DNA from: Cystobacter fuscus DSM 2262
Lineage (GTDB): Bacteria > Myxococcota > Myxococcia > Myxococcales > Myxococcaceae
Direction: 5' to 3'
DNA: 64,000 bases
NCBI RefSeq assembly: GCF_000335475.2
Contig: NZ_ANAH02000001.1
Location: 620,001 to 684,000 of the forward strand
This document shows, piece by piece, positions 16,411 through 26,232 of this stretch. Each line of letters begins with the position of its first letter. Positions within the stretch are counted from its first letter, which is position 1. The notes below the pieces were generated by a model. It saw nothing but the letters and a program-made list of their open reading frames with translations, searched no databases and was not told where the DNA came from. The position numbers were made by a program, and so were the translations under genes.

Positions 16411-17249
16411 CCGCCCACCCTCCCTTCGTTCGTGCCACCGTCGTGTTGTTCCCGCGCGTCCACGGGCGAAACACCCTCGGACGCGAGCGCCGAGAAATCG
16501 AAGAGCTCCCGGTCCATCAAGTGGCTCGGGCGCACGTTGCTCATGGCCGACAGCACGCTCTGGCGCACGTTGGGGATGTCGCGGCCCAGCTCCTCCACCA
16601 GCTTCTGCATGCGCTTGCGCTGCAGGTTCTCCTGCGAGCCGCACAGGTCGCACGGGATGATGGGGAACTGCTTGAGCGCGGCGTACGCGGCGATGTCCTT
16701 CTCCGGCGCGTAGCACAGCGGGCGGATGACGGTGTTGCGGCCATCATCGCTCTTGAGCACCGGCGGCATCGCCTTGAGCGAGCCGGCGAAGAAGAGGTTG
16801 AGCAGGAGCGTGTGGACGAGGTCGTCGCGGTGGTGGCCGAGGGCAATCTTGTTGCAGCCCAGCTCCACCGCCGCCGTGTAGAGGATGCCGCGGCGCAGGC
16901 GCGAGCACACCGTGCACTGCGTCTTGCCCGGCGGCGTCTTCTCGAGGACGACCGAATAGGTGTCCTCCTTGAGCATCTTGTAGGCGAAGCCCTCGCTCTG
17001 GAACCACCCCTCCAGCACGTGCGCCGGGAAACCCGGGTGGCCCTGATCCAGGTTCACCGCGAGCAATTCGAATTTCACTGGGGCGCGGCGCTGCAGTTCG
17101 CGCAGCAGGTAGAGCAGGGTGTAGGAATCCTTGCCTCCCGACACCCCCACCATGATGCGGTCTCCCTCGGAGACGAGGGAGTAGTCCGAAATGGCACGGC
17201 CCATGTGGCCGAGCAGGTTCTTTTCCAGGCGGAGCACATCGGGATTCAT
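16389..17249 (-). CDS. ttcA: tRNA 2-thiocytidine biosynthesis protein TtcA
   Basis: 286 residues. Seen: PP-loop SGGKDS at 37-42 that activates the base with ATP, Cys pair Cys112/Cys115 ([11 protein letters not shown]), and a second pair Cys200/Cys203 (PCDLCGS), which together provide the [4Fe-4S] ligands of TtcA-type enzymes; HHRDD follows the family pattern. Family role: thiolation of cytidine 32 of certain tRNAs. The C-terminal 35 residues ([18 protein letters not shown] onward) are an extension. First gene of a ttcA/terB-like/phnD-like set; divergent from ribonuclease D with 76 bases between. Confidence 0.92.
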   Translation of the reverse strand: MNPDVLRLEKNLLGHMGRAISDYSLVSEGDRIMVGVSGGKDSYTLLYLLRELQRRAPVKFELLAVNLDQGHPGFPAHVLEGWFQSEGFAYKMLKEDTYSVVLEKTPPGKTQCTVCSRLRRGILYTAAVELGCNKIALGHHRDDLVHTLLLNLFFAGSLKAMPPVLKSDDGRNTVIRPLCYAPEKDIAAYAALKQFPIIPCDLCGSQENLQRKRMQKLVEELGRDIPNVRQSVLSAMSNVRPSHLMDRELFDFSALASEGVSPVDAREQHDGGTNEGRVGGCLENRQ

Positions 17250-17325
17250 TGGGTGTCATCCTAGCGGCGATGGCGGAAAAAACACCCTCCACGTGGAGGG
17301 CCGGTCCGCTAGCCTGCTTTCCGCC

Positions 17326-18492
17326 ATGCCGACCTTTCCCACGGGAGCACAGGACATCGAGGACGCCGAGGCGGCGCAAGCGGCCGCCCGCACGCTGGAG
17401 CAGGCGCGCGAGCTGTCGGTGGACGTGGAGACGGACGCGATGCACTCCTTTCGCGCCCGCCTGTGTTTCCTCCAGCTCGCCACGGACACGGACGTCTTCC
17501 TGTTCGACACGCTCCAGCCCGGCGTGCACCCCTCCCTGCTCGCGCGGGTGATGGAGGACCCCGAGCGCACCAAGTTCTTCCACGCCGCCTCCGGAGACCT
17601 GCCCTTCCTGGCCGAGGCGGGCGTGCGCGTGCGCGGCCTCTTCGACACGCACCGCGCCGCCACGCTCTTGGGCTGGCCCAAGGTGGGCCTGGCGGATCTC
17701 GCGCGCGAGCGGCTGGGCGTGGAGCTGCCCAAGGAGCACCAACAGTCGGACTTCGCCCTGCGGCCCCTGCCCCCGGGGATGCGCGACTACATCGCCAACG
17801 ACGTGCGCTACCTCGTGGAGCTCGGCCGTCAGGTGCGCGAGGAGTGCCGCAAGGCGGACGTGCTCGAGGAGGTGCTGCTCGACTGCCAGCGCATGTGCGA
17901 CGAGGCCGCGGCCCGTCCCGACGTGGGCGCGGAGTTCAAGCCCAAACTGCCCAAGGGCGGACTGACCCCGGCGCAGTTGCTGCTCGCCAACACCATCGCC
18001 CAGGCCCTGCACAAGAAGCGCCTGGAGTGGGCCGAGGCGGAGAACGTCCCCATGGGGCGCACGCTCTCCAACATGGCCATCACCGACATCGCGATCAAAC
18101 CTCCCGGCAACCCCAAGGAGCTGGCCCGGGCCGCCGGCGTGCGCGGGGCCTTCGTGCGCGCGCACGGCGAGGAGGTGATCTCCCTGGTGCGCGAGCTGCT
18201 CGAGAAGTCCCGCCAGGGCGAGCTCAAGCCGGACGTGGAGGAGCGGGGCCCGCGCGACGCCAACCGGCGCAAGCGCGAGGACGCGCTCAAGGCCTGGCGC
18301 TCGGAGCAGGCGACGGCGCGCAAGGTCACCCCCTCCGTGGTGTTGCCCAACGCACTCTTCGATGCCCTCGTGTCCCGTCCCCCGGCGAGCCTCGACGAGC
18401 TGCGCGCCCTGCCCTACCTGGGCGACAAACGCGTGGGTCTCTATGGCGAGGGCATCCTCGCGGTGCTATCGCAGTACCCCGTCCAGGCGTGA
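17326..18492 (+). CDS. rnd: Ribonuclease D-like 3'-5' exonuclease with HRDC domains
   Basis: 388 residues. Seen: DEDD exonuclease acids in VDVETD (Asp33, Glu35), HAASGD (Asp91) and YIANDVRYL (Asp159, with Tyr155 of the DEDDy type); then an HRDC-like helical domain at about 215-290 (WAEAENVPMGRTLSNMAI) and a second at about 310-388 (SLDELRALPYLGDKRVGLYG). Trims 3' ends of tRNA and other RNA precursors. Divergent from ttcA, so two RNA-maturation genes share a promoter region. Confidence 0.88.
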   Translation: MPTFPTGAQDIEDAEAAQAAARTLEQARELSVDVETDAMHSFRARLCFLQLATDTDVFLFDTLQPGVHPSLLARVMEDPERTKFFHAASGDLPFLAEAGVRVRGLFDTHRAATLLGWPKVGLADLARERLGVELPKEHQQSDFALRPLPPGMRDYIANDVRYLVELGRQVREECRKADVLEEVLLDCQRMCDEAAARPDVGAEFKPKLPKGGLTPAQLLLANTIAQALHKKRLEWAEAENVPMGRTLSNMAITDIAIKPPGNPKELARAAGVRGAFVRAHGEEVISLVRELLEKSRQGELKPDVEERGPRDANRRKREDALKAWRSEQATARKVTPSVVLPNALFDALVSRPPASLDELRALPYLGDKRVGLYGEGILAVLSQYPVQA

Positions 18493-18649
18493 CTCCCCCG
18501 GGTACGCGGATGTGTGCTCCCAATGGACGGGCCGAGGGCGCGGCGGCGGTGTGTGTGAAGGAAAGCGGACATGTCGGTCGCTGAACGTCGGACCGGTTGC
18601 GGCCTCGGGGAACGTGCGTAGCTTGGGAGCGGTCGTGGAGGTGGCGGGC

Positions 18650-19000
18650 ATGTCTGGAGTGCGACTCGGTGGCGCGACGGTGGACATCAATCAATGCATC
18701 GTGGCGAGCCAGAGCTGTCAGGCATCCTGCGAGGCGGCGATGAAGCAGTTGGTGGCGAGCGGCATGCGCGCCGACAGTGAGCCCATGCGCCTGCTGCGCC
18801 AGTGCGCGGAGCTGTGCGATCTGAACGTGCGGGCGCTGCGCAAGGACAGCCAGTTGTCCCGGCGCACGGCGACGCTGTGCTTCGAGCTGAGCAACCAGGT
18901 GGCGCGCGCCGCCTGGCTGGACGGGAACGTGGCCAGTCACGGCCTCGCCCGTGACGCGCTGCGATTGGCCCGGGCCTGCCGGCCGCTATTGTTCACCTGA
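18650..19000 (+). CDS. Cys-rich four-helix protein, copper-binding type
   Basis: 116 residues, GGAGGTGG before the ATG. Seen: Cys in CIVASQSCQASCEAAM, RLLRQCAELCDLNVRAL, TLCFELS and ARACRPLLF, spaced on predicted helices like the DUF326/Csp-type four-helix copper-storage proteins. It has fewer Cys than true Csp proteins, so metal storage is a guess. No export signal. It precedes the DUF2339 gene by 80 bases. Confidence 0.5.
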   Translation: MSGVRLGGATVDINQCIVASQSCQASCEAAMKQLVASGMRADSEPMRLLRQCAELCDLNVRALRKDSQLSRRTATLCFELSNQVARAAWLDGNVASHGLARDALRLARACRPLLFT

Positions 19001-19080
19001 GGAAGTTCTCCCTTCCGCGAGGCCGCGCCCGGGCACCATGATGGCCCGGCGGAGGGGAGGACCCACCCACGAGGGCGAGC

Positions 19081-20730
19081 ATGGCGGAGGAAGAGGCGCG
19101 GAACCTGGCGGAGGTGGTGCGGCGGCTGGAAGAGACGGTGTCCCGGCTGGAGAACCGCATCGCCCACCTGGAAGCGACGGCCGCGCCCCCGCCGCCCCTC
19201 GTGCCTGAAACACCTCTACCCGCTGCCGAATCCGGCTCCGCGCCGGAGACGCGTGATCTAGAAGCGCACCTGGGCACGTACTGGCTGAGCCGGGCGGGCA
19301 TCGTGGCGCTGATCCTCGGCTTCTCCTTCCTCATCATCTACCACTTCGGGGACCTGGGCGTGCTCGCACGCGTGGGAGCGGGCTACCTGCTGAGCGCGGG
19401 ACTGTCCGCGCTGGGGCTGTGGCTGTCACGGCGCCACGAGCTCTTCGGGCGCATCGTCTTCGGTGGGGGGCTCGCGCTCGCCTACTTCGTCACGTACGCG
19501 TTGCACTTCGTGCCCGCGGTGCGCGTCATCGACAGCGAGGTGCTGGCGCTGGTGCTGCTGGCGCTCAACACCGTGGCCATCGTGGTGATCGCCCAGCGCA
19601 TGCACTCGGAGACGGTGGCGGGCATCGCGCTCTTCCTCGGGCTGCACACGGGGATGCTCAGCGACATCACCCTCTTCACCCTGATGTCCACCAGCCTGCT
19701 GGCGGCCGGCGCGCTCTTCTTCCTGGTGAAGAACCGCTGGGTGATCGTCCCCCTGTCGAGCCTGGTGGCCGTCTACTCCACGCACGTCGTGTGGGCCATG
19801 CGCACGGAGGCCATCGCCCCGGGACAGCCCACCCACGAGCGGCTGGCGTTGAGCCTCGCCTTCCTGGTGCTCTACTACGTGCTCTTCTCCGTGGCGCTGC
19901 TGCTCTACCCGCGGGAGTTGTCGCGCAGGGCCGGGCTCGCCTTCGCGCTGCTCAACTGGGTGGGGCTGCTCACCCTGGGCGCCGTGGAGGTGGAGCGCTG
20001 GGACCGGCCCCGCCTCTTCGCCTTCTTCGTCGCGGTGGCGCTCGCCCAAGGCGTGGGCGGCATGGCGGCCCGGTGGCGCGGCGCCTCCTCCGCGCTCTTC
20101 CAGGCCTACCTCGCCACGGGGGTGCTCACCCTCGCGATGGGCGTCCCCACGGAATTCGAGGACGCCACGCTCGTGCACACGTGGACGGCGGTGGGGCTCG
20201 CGGCGGGGCTCGCCGGACGCGCGCTGGGCGCGGGGGCCTTGCAGGCGGTGGCGGTGGCCCTGCTCTACGTGGCCCTGGGCGCCACGTGGCTGCCGCCCTC
20301 GGGCCGCGCGCTCCTGGATGCCGCGCTGATCGTGAGCTTCACGCTCGTCGAGCGCGCCACCGTGGTGCCCCTGGACGGCCGTCTGCCCGCGCCGGTGACG
20401 GGAAGGGGCCGCACCGCGCTCCAGGCCCTGTGCGCCGTGGGCGCGGGACTCGCCGGAGTGTGGCTGCTGGGCGAGGTGATGCCGGGGGAGCTCACCACGC
20501 TCGGCTGGGGCGTGGCCGCCTCGGGCTTGTTCCTCCTGGGCTTCGCCGTGCGCGAGCGCTGGTACCGCTTCGTGGGCCTCGGCGTGCTGGCCTTCACCCT
20601 CGGCCGGCTGATGTTCGTGGACCTGTCGGGACTGCCGCCCGACCAGCGCATCCTCACCTTCCTGATGCTCGGGGTGATGCTGCTGGCCGTCTCGTACGTC
20701 TACACCCGGGTGCGCGCCCCGCGCGGCTGA
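19081..20730 (+). CDS. DUF2339 polytopic membrane protein
   Basis: 549 residues: an N-terminal coiled coil (about 3-35, AEVVRRLEETVSRLENRIAH), a Pro-rich linker, then about 14 hydrophobic helices. Seen: EAHLGTYWLSRAGIVALILG near residue 62 is the conserved DUF2339 entry motif, and the end (LPPDQRILTFLMLGVMLLAVSYVY) is the usual family ending. Function of DUF2339 is unknown; the cytoplasmic coiled coil suggests oligomer formation. Confidence 0.85.
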   Translation: MAEEEARNLAEVVRRLEETVSRLENRIAHLEATAAPPPPLVPETPLPAAESGSAPETRDLEAHLGTYWLSRAGIVALILGFSFLIIYHFGDLGVLARVGAGYLLSAGLSALGLWLSRRHELFGRIVFGGGLALAYFVTYALHFVPAVRVIDSEVLALVLLALNTVAIVVIAQRMHSETVAGIALFLGLHTGMLSDITLFTLMSTSLLAAGALFFLVKNRWVIVPLSSLVAVYSTHVVWAMRTEAIAPGQPTHERLALSLAFLVLYYVLFSVALLLYPRELSRRAGLAFALLNWVGLLTLGAVEVERWDRPRLFAFFVAVALAQGVGGMAARWRGASSALFQAYLATGVLTLAMGVPTEFEDATLVHTWTAVGLAAGLAGRALGAGALQAVAVALLYVALGATWLPPSGRALLDAALIVSFTLVERATVVPLDGRLPAPVTGRGRTALQALCAVGAGLAGVWLLGEVMPGELTTLGWGVAASGLFLLGFAVRERWYRFVGLGVLAFTLGRLMFVDLSGLPPDQRILTFLMLGVMLLAVSYVYTRVRAPRG

Positions 20731-20741
20731 GTTCCCTCCGG

Positions 20742-21758
20742 CTACTGGGTCAGGTCGTCCAGCACCTCGGAGAGGGTGGTGGCTTTCAGGGAGAGATCGA
20801 GCCAACGGTCGAGGGTGGCCATATCCGAGCACGAAAGAATTCGCTGCCGGGCAGCCTCGTCGACCTGCACGCCTCGCATGGTGAGAATCCGCAGGATGTC
20901 CTCGGCACGCCCTTGGCGCAGGCCCTCTTCCCGGCCCCTGACCAGGCCCTGCTGGAGTCCCCGTTCGATGAGTTGCTCGCCATAGCTGCGCATCAGCTCC
21001 TCCGTCCTTTGCCTGCCCAGCACCGAATGTAACACCTGCCCAGCGGCCTCATGCACGGGCTCGCCCCCCACCCAGAGCAGGTAACGGATGACCACCACCA
21101 GATGCTCGGACCCTTCGTTGTCCGCATGCACCTGGGCGAAGAGCTCCTCCCACTCCAGCAGCCTCCGGGCCAGCTCCCCGCTCCGCCCATGGCGCAGCAC
21201 CAACCACGCCAACCGTGCCAGCGGTGGGCCGGAGCGCGCCTTCAGTGCTTCTTCCCGCTCGGCCGTCAGGTCATCGAGCAGATACTCGAAGCGCGGCAAC
21301 AACGCCCGCCAGCGCGCCCGCTCCTCCTCTCCTTCCGGCAAGATGAAGAGTTCTTCCACCCGACGTGGCGCCGTCCAGGCGCCCTCGGGCCCGTGGTACA
21401 TGACGAGCGGGAGGACGAGGGGCAGCCCCGTGCTGTCCGGGTGCTCCTGGCGCCAGCGCTCCATGTGGCGAACCACGTAGCGCAGCATTCTCAGCGCCAT
21501 CCACCCATCCACCGACGACTGGTGCTCCAGCAGCACGTACAGCAACAGGGGCTGACCCGTGCGCAAGCGCGCCGTGAAGAGCAGATCGCTCTCGGTCTCC
21601 CGCAGCTCCGGGTCCACGACGGAGCCAGGCTCCCGCCTCAGGGATGACCAGTCCACCTCGGAGACGACATGCGCGGGCAGCACCGCGCGCAGTTCGGCGG
21701 CGGCTCGCTCGGGGTGGCCGAAGGTGTAGCGGGCGAAGAGGTCATGCGGTCCGGACAT
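20742..21758 (-). CDS. Rpn/YhgA-like recombination-promoting nuclease
   Basis: 338 residues. Seen: DLFARYTFGHPERAAAELRA start, then DWSSLRREPGSVVDPELRET followed by ESDLLF, and LLYVLLEHQSSVDGWMALRM; the spaced Asp and Glu-x-Gln positions fit the PD-(D/E)xK core of Rpn (PF04754). The C-terminus has the family's Gln/Gly-rich coil (QLIERGLQQGLVRGREEGLR) and a helical end. Rpn proteins cut DNA and stimulate RecA-independent recombination; many are domesticated. It is divergent from the next gene. Complete, with no flanking repeats seen, so not an obvious active transposon. Confidence 0.85.
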   Translation of the reverse strand: MSGPHDLFARYTFGHPERAAAELRAVLPAHVVSEVDWSSLRREPGSVVDPELRETESDLLFTARLRTGQPLLLYVLLEHQSSVDGWMALRMLRYVVRHMERWRQEHPDSTGLPLVLPLVMYHGPEGAWTAPRRVEELFILPEGEEERARWRALLPRFEYLLDDLTAEREEALKARSGPPLARLAWLVLRHGRSGELARRLLEWEELFAQVHADNEGSEHLVVVIRYLLWVGGEPVHEAAGQVLHSVLGRQRTEELMRSYGEQLIERGLQQGLVRGREEGLRQGRAEDILRILTMRGVQVDEAARQRILSCSDMATLDRWLDLSLKATTLSEVLDDLTQ

Positions 21759-21854
21759 GGTGAGCCGCGCCCCAAGCACGCGACGGGCCAGGGAGGCAGA
21801 ACGACCCCTCGGAACGAGTCCTCTGACACCTTTCCTGGGACTACACTCGCGCCC

Positions 21855-23294
21855 ATGATGAGCCAGGATCTCCAAGCGCTCCTGCTGTCCTATGGCTACG
21901 TGGGCGCGTGCGTGCTGGTGGGCGAGGTGGCCGCGCGCCGGGGTGTTCCCCGCGAGCTGGCGCGCAAGTTCATCCATGTGGGCGTGGGCCTGTGGATCTT
22001 CGGCATCCTCGCCCTCTTCGAGCACCGGGAGTGGGCCGTGCTGCCCTCGCTGACGGCGGCGGTGGGCAACTACGTCATCCACCGCAAGCGTCTGCTCCAG
22101 GCGGTGGAGGCTCCGGCGGACAACCTGGGCACGGTCTGGTTCGCCCTGTCCTTCTCCGCGCTGGTGTGGGGGGCCTGGGATCGGCCCGCCGTGGCGGTGG
22201 GCGGCGTGCTGGCCATGACCATCGGGGACGCGCTGGCCTCGCTGGTGGGTCGGCGTTTCGGGCGCCACCGCTATGAAACGCTGGGAGGGGAGTTCAAGAG
22301 CCTGGAGGGCTCGCTGGCCCTGTGCGCGAGCACCTTCCTCTGCGTGCTGGCCGCGCTCACGTGGCTGCCCGGGCTCCCCCCCGACATGCCCCGGGTGACC
22401 CTGGCCCTGCTGGCGGCGGTGGTGGCCACCTGCGTCGAGGCGCTCGGCATCCGGGGACTGGACAACCTCTGGGTGCCGCTGGCCACCGGCGGAGTGCTCG
22501 CGTGGACCCCCGCCGCGAACGCCTGGGGACTGGGCATGGGCGCGGGCATCGCCCTGTTCATCGGCGTGGCGGCCTGGGCCCGAGGCTCTCTCAGTCCGAG
22601 TGGCGTCCTCGGCGCGATCCTCATCGGCACGCCCGTCTTCGGTCTGGGAGGCCCGGCGGGAACCGTGGCCCTGCTCGGCTTCTTCTTCTCCTCCAGTGCC
22701 CTGTCCAAGATGTTCCGCGCGCGCAAGGCCGACGTGGAGGCCGAGTACGCCAAGACAGGGACGCGTGACCTGGGGCAGGCCCTGGCCAACGGGGGCGTGG
22801 CGGCCGTGGCCGCCGTGCTCCTGGCCGCTACCGGCGACTCGCGCTACCTCCTGGCGATGCTGGGCGCCCTGGCCGCCGCCAACGCGGACACGTGGGCCAC
22901 CGAGCTGGGGGTCCTCTCCCGCTCGCCTCCCCGGCGGATCACCACCCTGCGGCCCGTGCCGCCCGGCACGTCCGGTGCCGTGTCGGCGATGGGGCTGCTC
23001 GCCTCCACCGCGGGTGCCGCCTTCGTCGCCCTCATCGCCCTGCCCACTGGCCTGTCGTGGAGGCTCGTGCCGTGGCTCGTCCTCGCGGGAGTCGTGGGCT
23101 CGTTGAGCGACAGTCTCCTGGGCGCCACCGTGCAGGACGTGCGCTGGTGCGAGGCCTGTGCCCGGGAAACAGAGCGCCGCGTCCACCGCTGTGGCCGTCC
23201 CACCCGGAGCCTGCGGGGCCTCGGATGGTTGGGAAATGACACCGTCAACGTGCTCGCCACCGTCACGGGTGCCGCGCTCGCCTTCTGGGCGTAA
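21855..23294 (+). CDS. Fusion of polyprenol/phytol kinase-like (VTE5) and DUF92 (VTE6) domains
   Basis: 479 residues, about 13 membrane helices. Seen: N-terminal half with RELARKFIHVGVGLWIFG (RKxxH motif near residue 38), MTIGDALASLVGRRFGRHRY and GEFKSLEGSLALC, the signatures of the dolichol/phytol kinase family; C-terminal half from about residue 250 with SALSKMFRARK, ANADTWATELGVLSR and GTSGAVSAMGLL, the DUF92 signatures. Family knowledge: in plants and cyanobacteria VTE5 makes phytyl phosphate and VTE6 (DUF92) makes the diphosphate. Inferred: one protein doing both phosphorylations of an isoprenoid alcohol, for salvage into quinone or carotenoid side chains. Two Cys (WCEACARETE) near the end are extra. 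Confidence 0.82.
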   Translation: MMSQDLQALLLSYGYVGACVLVGEVAARRGVPRELARKFIHVGVGLWIFGILALFEHREWAVLPSLTAAVGNYVIHRKRLLQAVEAPADNLGTVWFALSFSALVWGAWDRPAVAVGGVLAMTIGDALASLVGRRFGRHRYETLGGEFKSLEGSLALCASTFLCVLAALTWLPGLPPDMPRVTLALLAAVVATCVEALGIRGLDNLWVPLATGGVLAWTPAANAWGLGMGAGIALFIGVAAWARGSLSPSGVLGAILIGTPVFGLGGPAGTVALLGFFFSSSALSKMFRARKADVEAEYAKTGTRDLGQALANGGVAAVAAVLLAATGDSRYLLAMLGALAAANADTWATELGVLSRSPPRRITTLRPVPPGTSGAVSAMGLLASTAGAAFVALIALPTGLSWRLVPWLVLAGVVGSLSDSLLGATVQDVRWCEACARETERRVHRCGRPTRSLRGLGWLGNDTVNVLATVTGAALAFWA

Positions 23295-23364
23295 ACCTCC
23301 AGGGAGGACTCCACCCCCCCCCGGAGCGACTCACATCCACCGCGGTCCCAGCGAGGAGACGAAC

Positions 23365-25062
23365 ATGACGCCCCCCGACGCCCCCCCTGCCATCCCCTGG
23401 TGGAAGGACGCCGTCGTCTACCAGATCTATCCGCGCAGCTTCCAGGACAGCAACGGGGACGGCATCGGCGACCTGCGCGGCATCATCCGGCGGCTCGACT
23501 ACCTCAAGCGCCTCGGCGTGGACGTGCTCTGGCTGTCGCCGATCTTCGCCTCCCCCAACGACGACAACGGCTACGACATCTCCGACTACCGCGCCATCAT
23601 GCCCGAGTTCGGCACCATGGCCGACTTCGAGGAGCTGCTCCGGGAAGCCCACGCGCGCGGCCTGAAGATCATGCTCGACCTCGTCGTGAATCACACCAGC
23701 GACGAGCACCCCTGGTTCATCGAATCCCGAACGGACCCGCGCTCCGCCAGGCGCGACTACTACATCTGGAAGAAGGGCCGGGACGGCCAGCCGCCTACCC
23801 GCTGGCAGTCCTTCTTCAGCGGTCCCGTGTGGGAGAAGGACGAGAAGAGCGGGGAGTTCTACCTGCACCTCTTCAGCCGCAAGCAGCCCGACCTGAACTG
23901 GGAGAACCCCGCGGTGCGGCGCGAAGTCCACGACCTGGTGCGCTTCTGGCTCGACAAGGGCGTGGACGGCTGGCGCATGGACACCATCAACATGCTCAGC
24001 AAGCACCCCGACTACCCCGAGGGCCGGCCCATCCCCGGAGCCACGCTCACCGACGGCGGGCCGTACTTCCTCAACGGCCCGCGCATCCACGAGTTCATCC
24101 AGGAGTTGCACCGCGAGGTGCTCGCCCACTACGACGTGATGACCGTCGGCGAGACGCCTGGTGTGACGCCCGCCGAGGGCGCCCTGTACTGCGGCGCCGA
24201 GCGGGGCGAGCTGAACATGATCTTCCACTTCGAGCACGTGTTCCTCGGCGACGACACCGTCGAGCACGGCAAGTGGAGCAACCCTCCGCTGACGCTGCCG
24301 GGCATCAAGCGCGTGCTGGCGCGCTGGCAGACGGAGCTGCACGGCCGCGGCTGGAACAGCCTGTACTGGGACAACCACGACCAGCCCCGCGCCGTGTCCC
24401 GCTTCGGCAATGACCGGGAGTACCGCGTGGAGAGCGCCAAGATGCTCTGCACCGTGCTGCTGTTCATGCAGGGCACGCCCTACATCTACCAGGGCCAGGA
24501 ACTCGGCATGACCAACGTGTCCTTCGAGAGCATCGAGCACTACAAGGACATCGAGACCCTCAACGCCTACAAGGTGCTGCGCGACGAGCACGGCTGGGAC
24601 ACCGCGCGCATCCTCGCGGGCGTGTACGCCCGAGGGAGGGACAACGCCCGCACGCCCATGCATTGGTCCAGGGAGAAGAACGCGGGGTTCACCGAGGGCA
24701 CGCCCTGGCTCGCCCTGAACCCCAACTACCCGGACATCAACGCCGAAGCGGCCGAGGCGGACCCCCGCTCCGTCTGGCACCACTACCGGGACGTCATCGC
24801 GTTGCGCAAGGCACTGCCCGTCGTCCGCGACGGCACCTTCACGCTCCTGGACGCCGAGCACCCCACCGTCTTCAGCTACATCCGGAACGACGGACACACC
24901 CGCCTGCTCGTCGTCGGACACTTCAGCGGTCAGCCCGAGACGTACCGGCTTCCCGAGGAGTTCGTCGGAGGTGAGGTGCTCAGCAACAACTACCCGTCCC
25001 TGGAGGGCACGCGGGAGTTGCAGCTGCGGCCCTACCAGGCGCTCGTCCTCCGCGCCCGCTGA
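23365..25062 (+). CDS. GH13 alpha-glucosidase (oligo-1,6-glucosidase type)
   Basis: 565 residues, no signal peptide, GAGGAG before the ATG. Seen: entry motif WWKDAVVYQIYPRSFQDSNG, region I DLVVNHTS, nucleophile Asp near 206 in DGWRMDTIN, acid/base Glu near 262 in TVGETPG, and Asp near 337 in YWDNHDQPR. The VGETPG and GMTNV-type segments place it with oligo-1,6-glucosidase/exo-alpha-glucosidase rather than trehalose synthase. Expected to cut terminal glucose from short alpha-glucans in the cytoplasm. Single-gene unit. Confidence 0.92.
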   Translation: MTPPDAPPAIPWWKDAVVYQIYPRSFQDSNGDGIGDLRGIIRRLDYLKRLGVDVLWLSPIFASPNDDNGYDISDYRAIMPEFGTMADFEELLREAHARGLKIMLDLVVNHTSDEHPWFIESRTDPRSARRDYYIWKKGRDGQPPTRWQSFFSGPVWEKDEKSGEFYLHLFSRKQPDLNWENPAVRREVHDLVRFWLDKGVDGWRMDTINMLSKHPDYPEGRPIPGATLTDGGPYFLNGPRIHEFIQELHREVLAHYDVMTVGETPGVTPAEGALYCGAERGELNMIFHFEHVFLGDDTVEHGKWSNPPLTLPGIKRVLARWQTELHGRGWNSLYWDNHDQPRAVSRFGNDREYRVESAKMLCTVLLFMQGTPYIYQGQELGMTNVSFESIEHYKDIETLNAYKVLRDEHGWDTARILAGVYARGRDNARTPMHWSREKNAGFTEGTPWLALNPNYPDINAEAAEADPRSVWHHYRDVIALRKALPVVRDGTFTLLDAEHPTVFSYIRNDGHTRLLVVGHFSGQPETYRLPEEFVGGEVLSNNYPSLEGTRELQLRPYQALVLRAR

Positions 25063-25099
25063 CCCGCGGCACCGCGGAAGGAGGGAGCGAGGACACTCG

Positions 25100-26232
25100 T
25101 CAGTGGACGGCGGGTGGGCACGACTCCTTGTCCGTCTCCTGGTTGCGCCCGGGCGGGGCCGGAACCCGAAGGGGCAACAGGACGGTGAAGCTCGCCCCCT
25201 CGCCCAGTCGGCTCTCGACGGAGACGCGACCCCCGTGCGCCTCCACCACGCGCCGGACGATCCACAACCCCACCCCATACCCGTTGACGTCCCGGTCGAG
25301 CCGCACGCGCTCGAAGCGCTCGAAGAGCCGCTCCTGGTCCTCGGGCGCGATGCCCACGCCCTGGTCCCGCACCACGAGCTTCGCCGTGGTGCCGTCCGTG
25401 CACACCGTCAGGTCCACGGGCTGGCCCTTGCCATACTTCACCGCGTTGGACAGCAGGTTGTCGATGACCTGCTCGAGCCGCAGTCGATCCCACGATCCCT
25501 CGACCCGGCCTTGCGCGTGGACCCGCATCCGCACCCCGCTCTGACGCAGCTCCTCGTCGAGCGTGCCCACGGCGCCGCGCACCAGCTCGACGATATCCAC
25601 CGTCTGGCGCTTCAGCTCGAGCCGGCCCGCCGTCATCTGGCGTGCGCGGCGGCCCGTACCGCCAGCCCATCCGCTCCCTGGACGGCCACCGAGCACCAGT
25701 CCGCCATGCCGCGCACGGCGAGGCGAACCACCTCCTGCAGGGTCTTCTCGTATTCGAGCGAGCCGGTCAGCACCTCACCCGCCTCGGCGAGAAAGGCCTG
25801 GGCCTTCTCCACCCTCCTGCGCTCGGAGAGATCCCGCGCGATGTTGGAGAAACCACGCAGCCGCCCGTCCTGGTCGCGCATGGCGCTGAGCACCACGGTG
25901 CCCCAGAAGCGAGAATTGTCCTTGCGGATGAGCCACCCCTCGTACTCGGAGCGCCCATCCATCTCCGCCCGCTTGAGGATCCGCTCCGGCACCCGCTCCG
26001 CGTTCTCCTCCTCCGGGAAGAAGCGCGAGAGGTGCAAGCCGATGGCCTCCTGTGTCGAGAACCCCTTGAGGCGCTCGGCGCCGAGGTTCCAGTTGCTCAC
26101 CCGTCCCTCCACCGACAGGGGAAAGACGGAGTAGTCCCGCAGGCTGTCGATGAGGAGCCGGAAGCGCTCCTCGCTCTCGCGCAGCGCGACCTTGGACTCC
26201 GGCTCCTCCTTTCGCTCACTGTCCGCGGACAT
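25100..26232 (-). pseudogene. PAS-GAF histidine kinase inactivated by internal deletion
   Basis: N-terminal part 26232-25633: MSADSERKEEPE, a PAS domain (RFRLLIDSLRDYSVFPLSVE ... IARDLSERRRVEKA), then the start of a GAF domain (VLTGSLEYEKTLQEVVRLAV ... DGLAVRAAAHA) ending at a TGA. One base out of frame at the same point (about 25635) the kinase end begins: QMTAGRLELKRQTVDIVEL, N-box NLLSNAVKYG, G1 DQGVGIAPED, G2-like GYGVGLWIV. The remaining GAF residues and the whole HisKA dimerisation domain with the phospho-accepting His are absent, and the junction shifts frame. A deletion of several hundred bases is inferred. An ATPase-only fragment could still be made from an internal ATG. Confidence 0.8.

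Noticed and set aside
18600-18650. ECF-sigma-like GGAAC...GTC promoter before the Cys-rich helical protein
   Set aside because: Spacing is one or two bases too long and the -10 core is poor; not strong enough to list.
20742-21758. Rpn gene as part of an active transposon
   Set aside because: No flanking inverted repeats, target duplications or partner genes seen; listed only as an Rpn-family gene.
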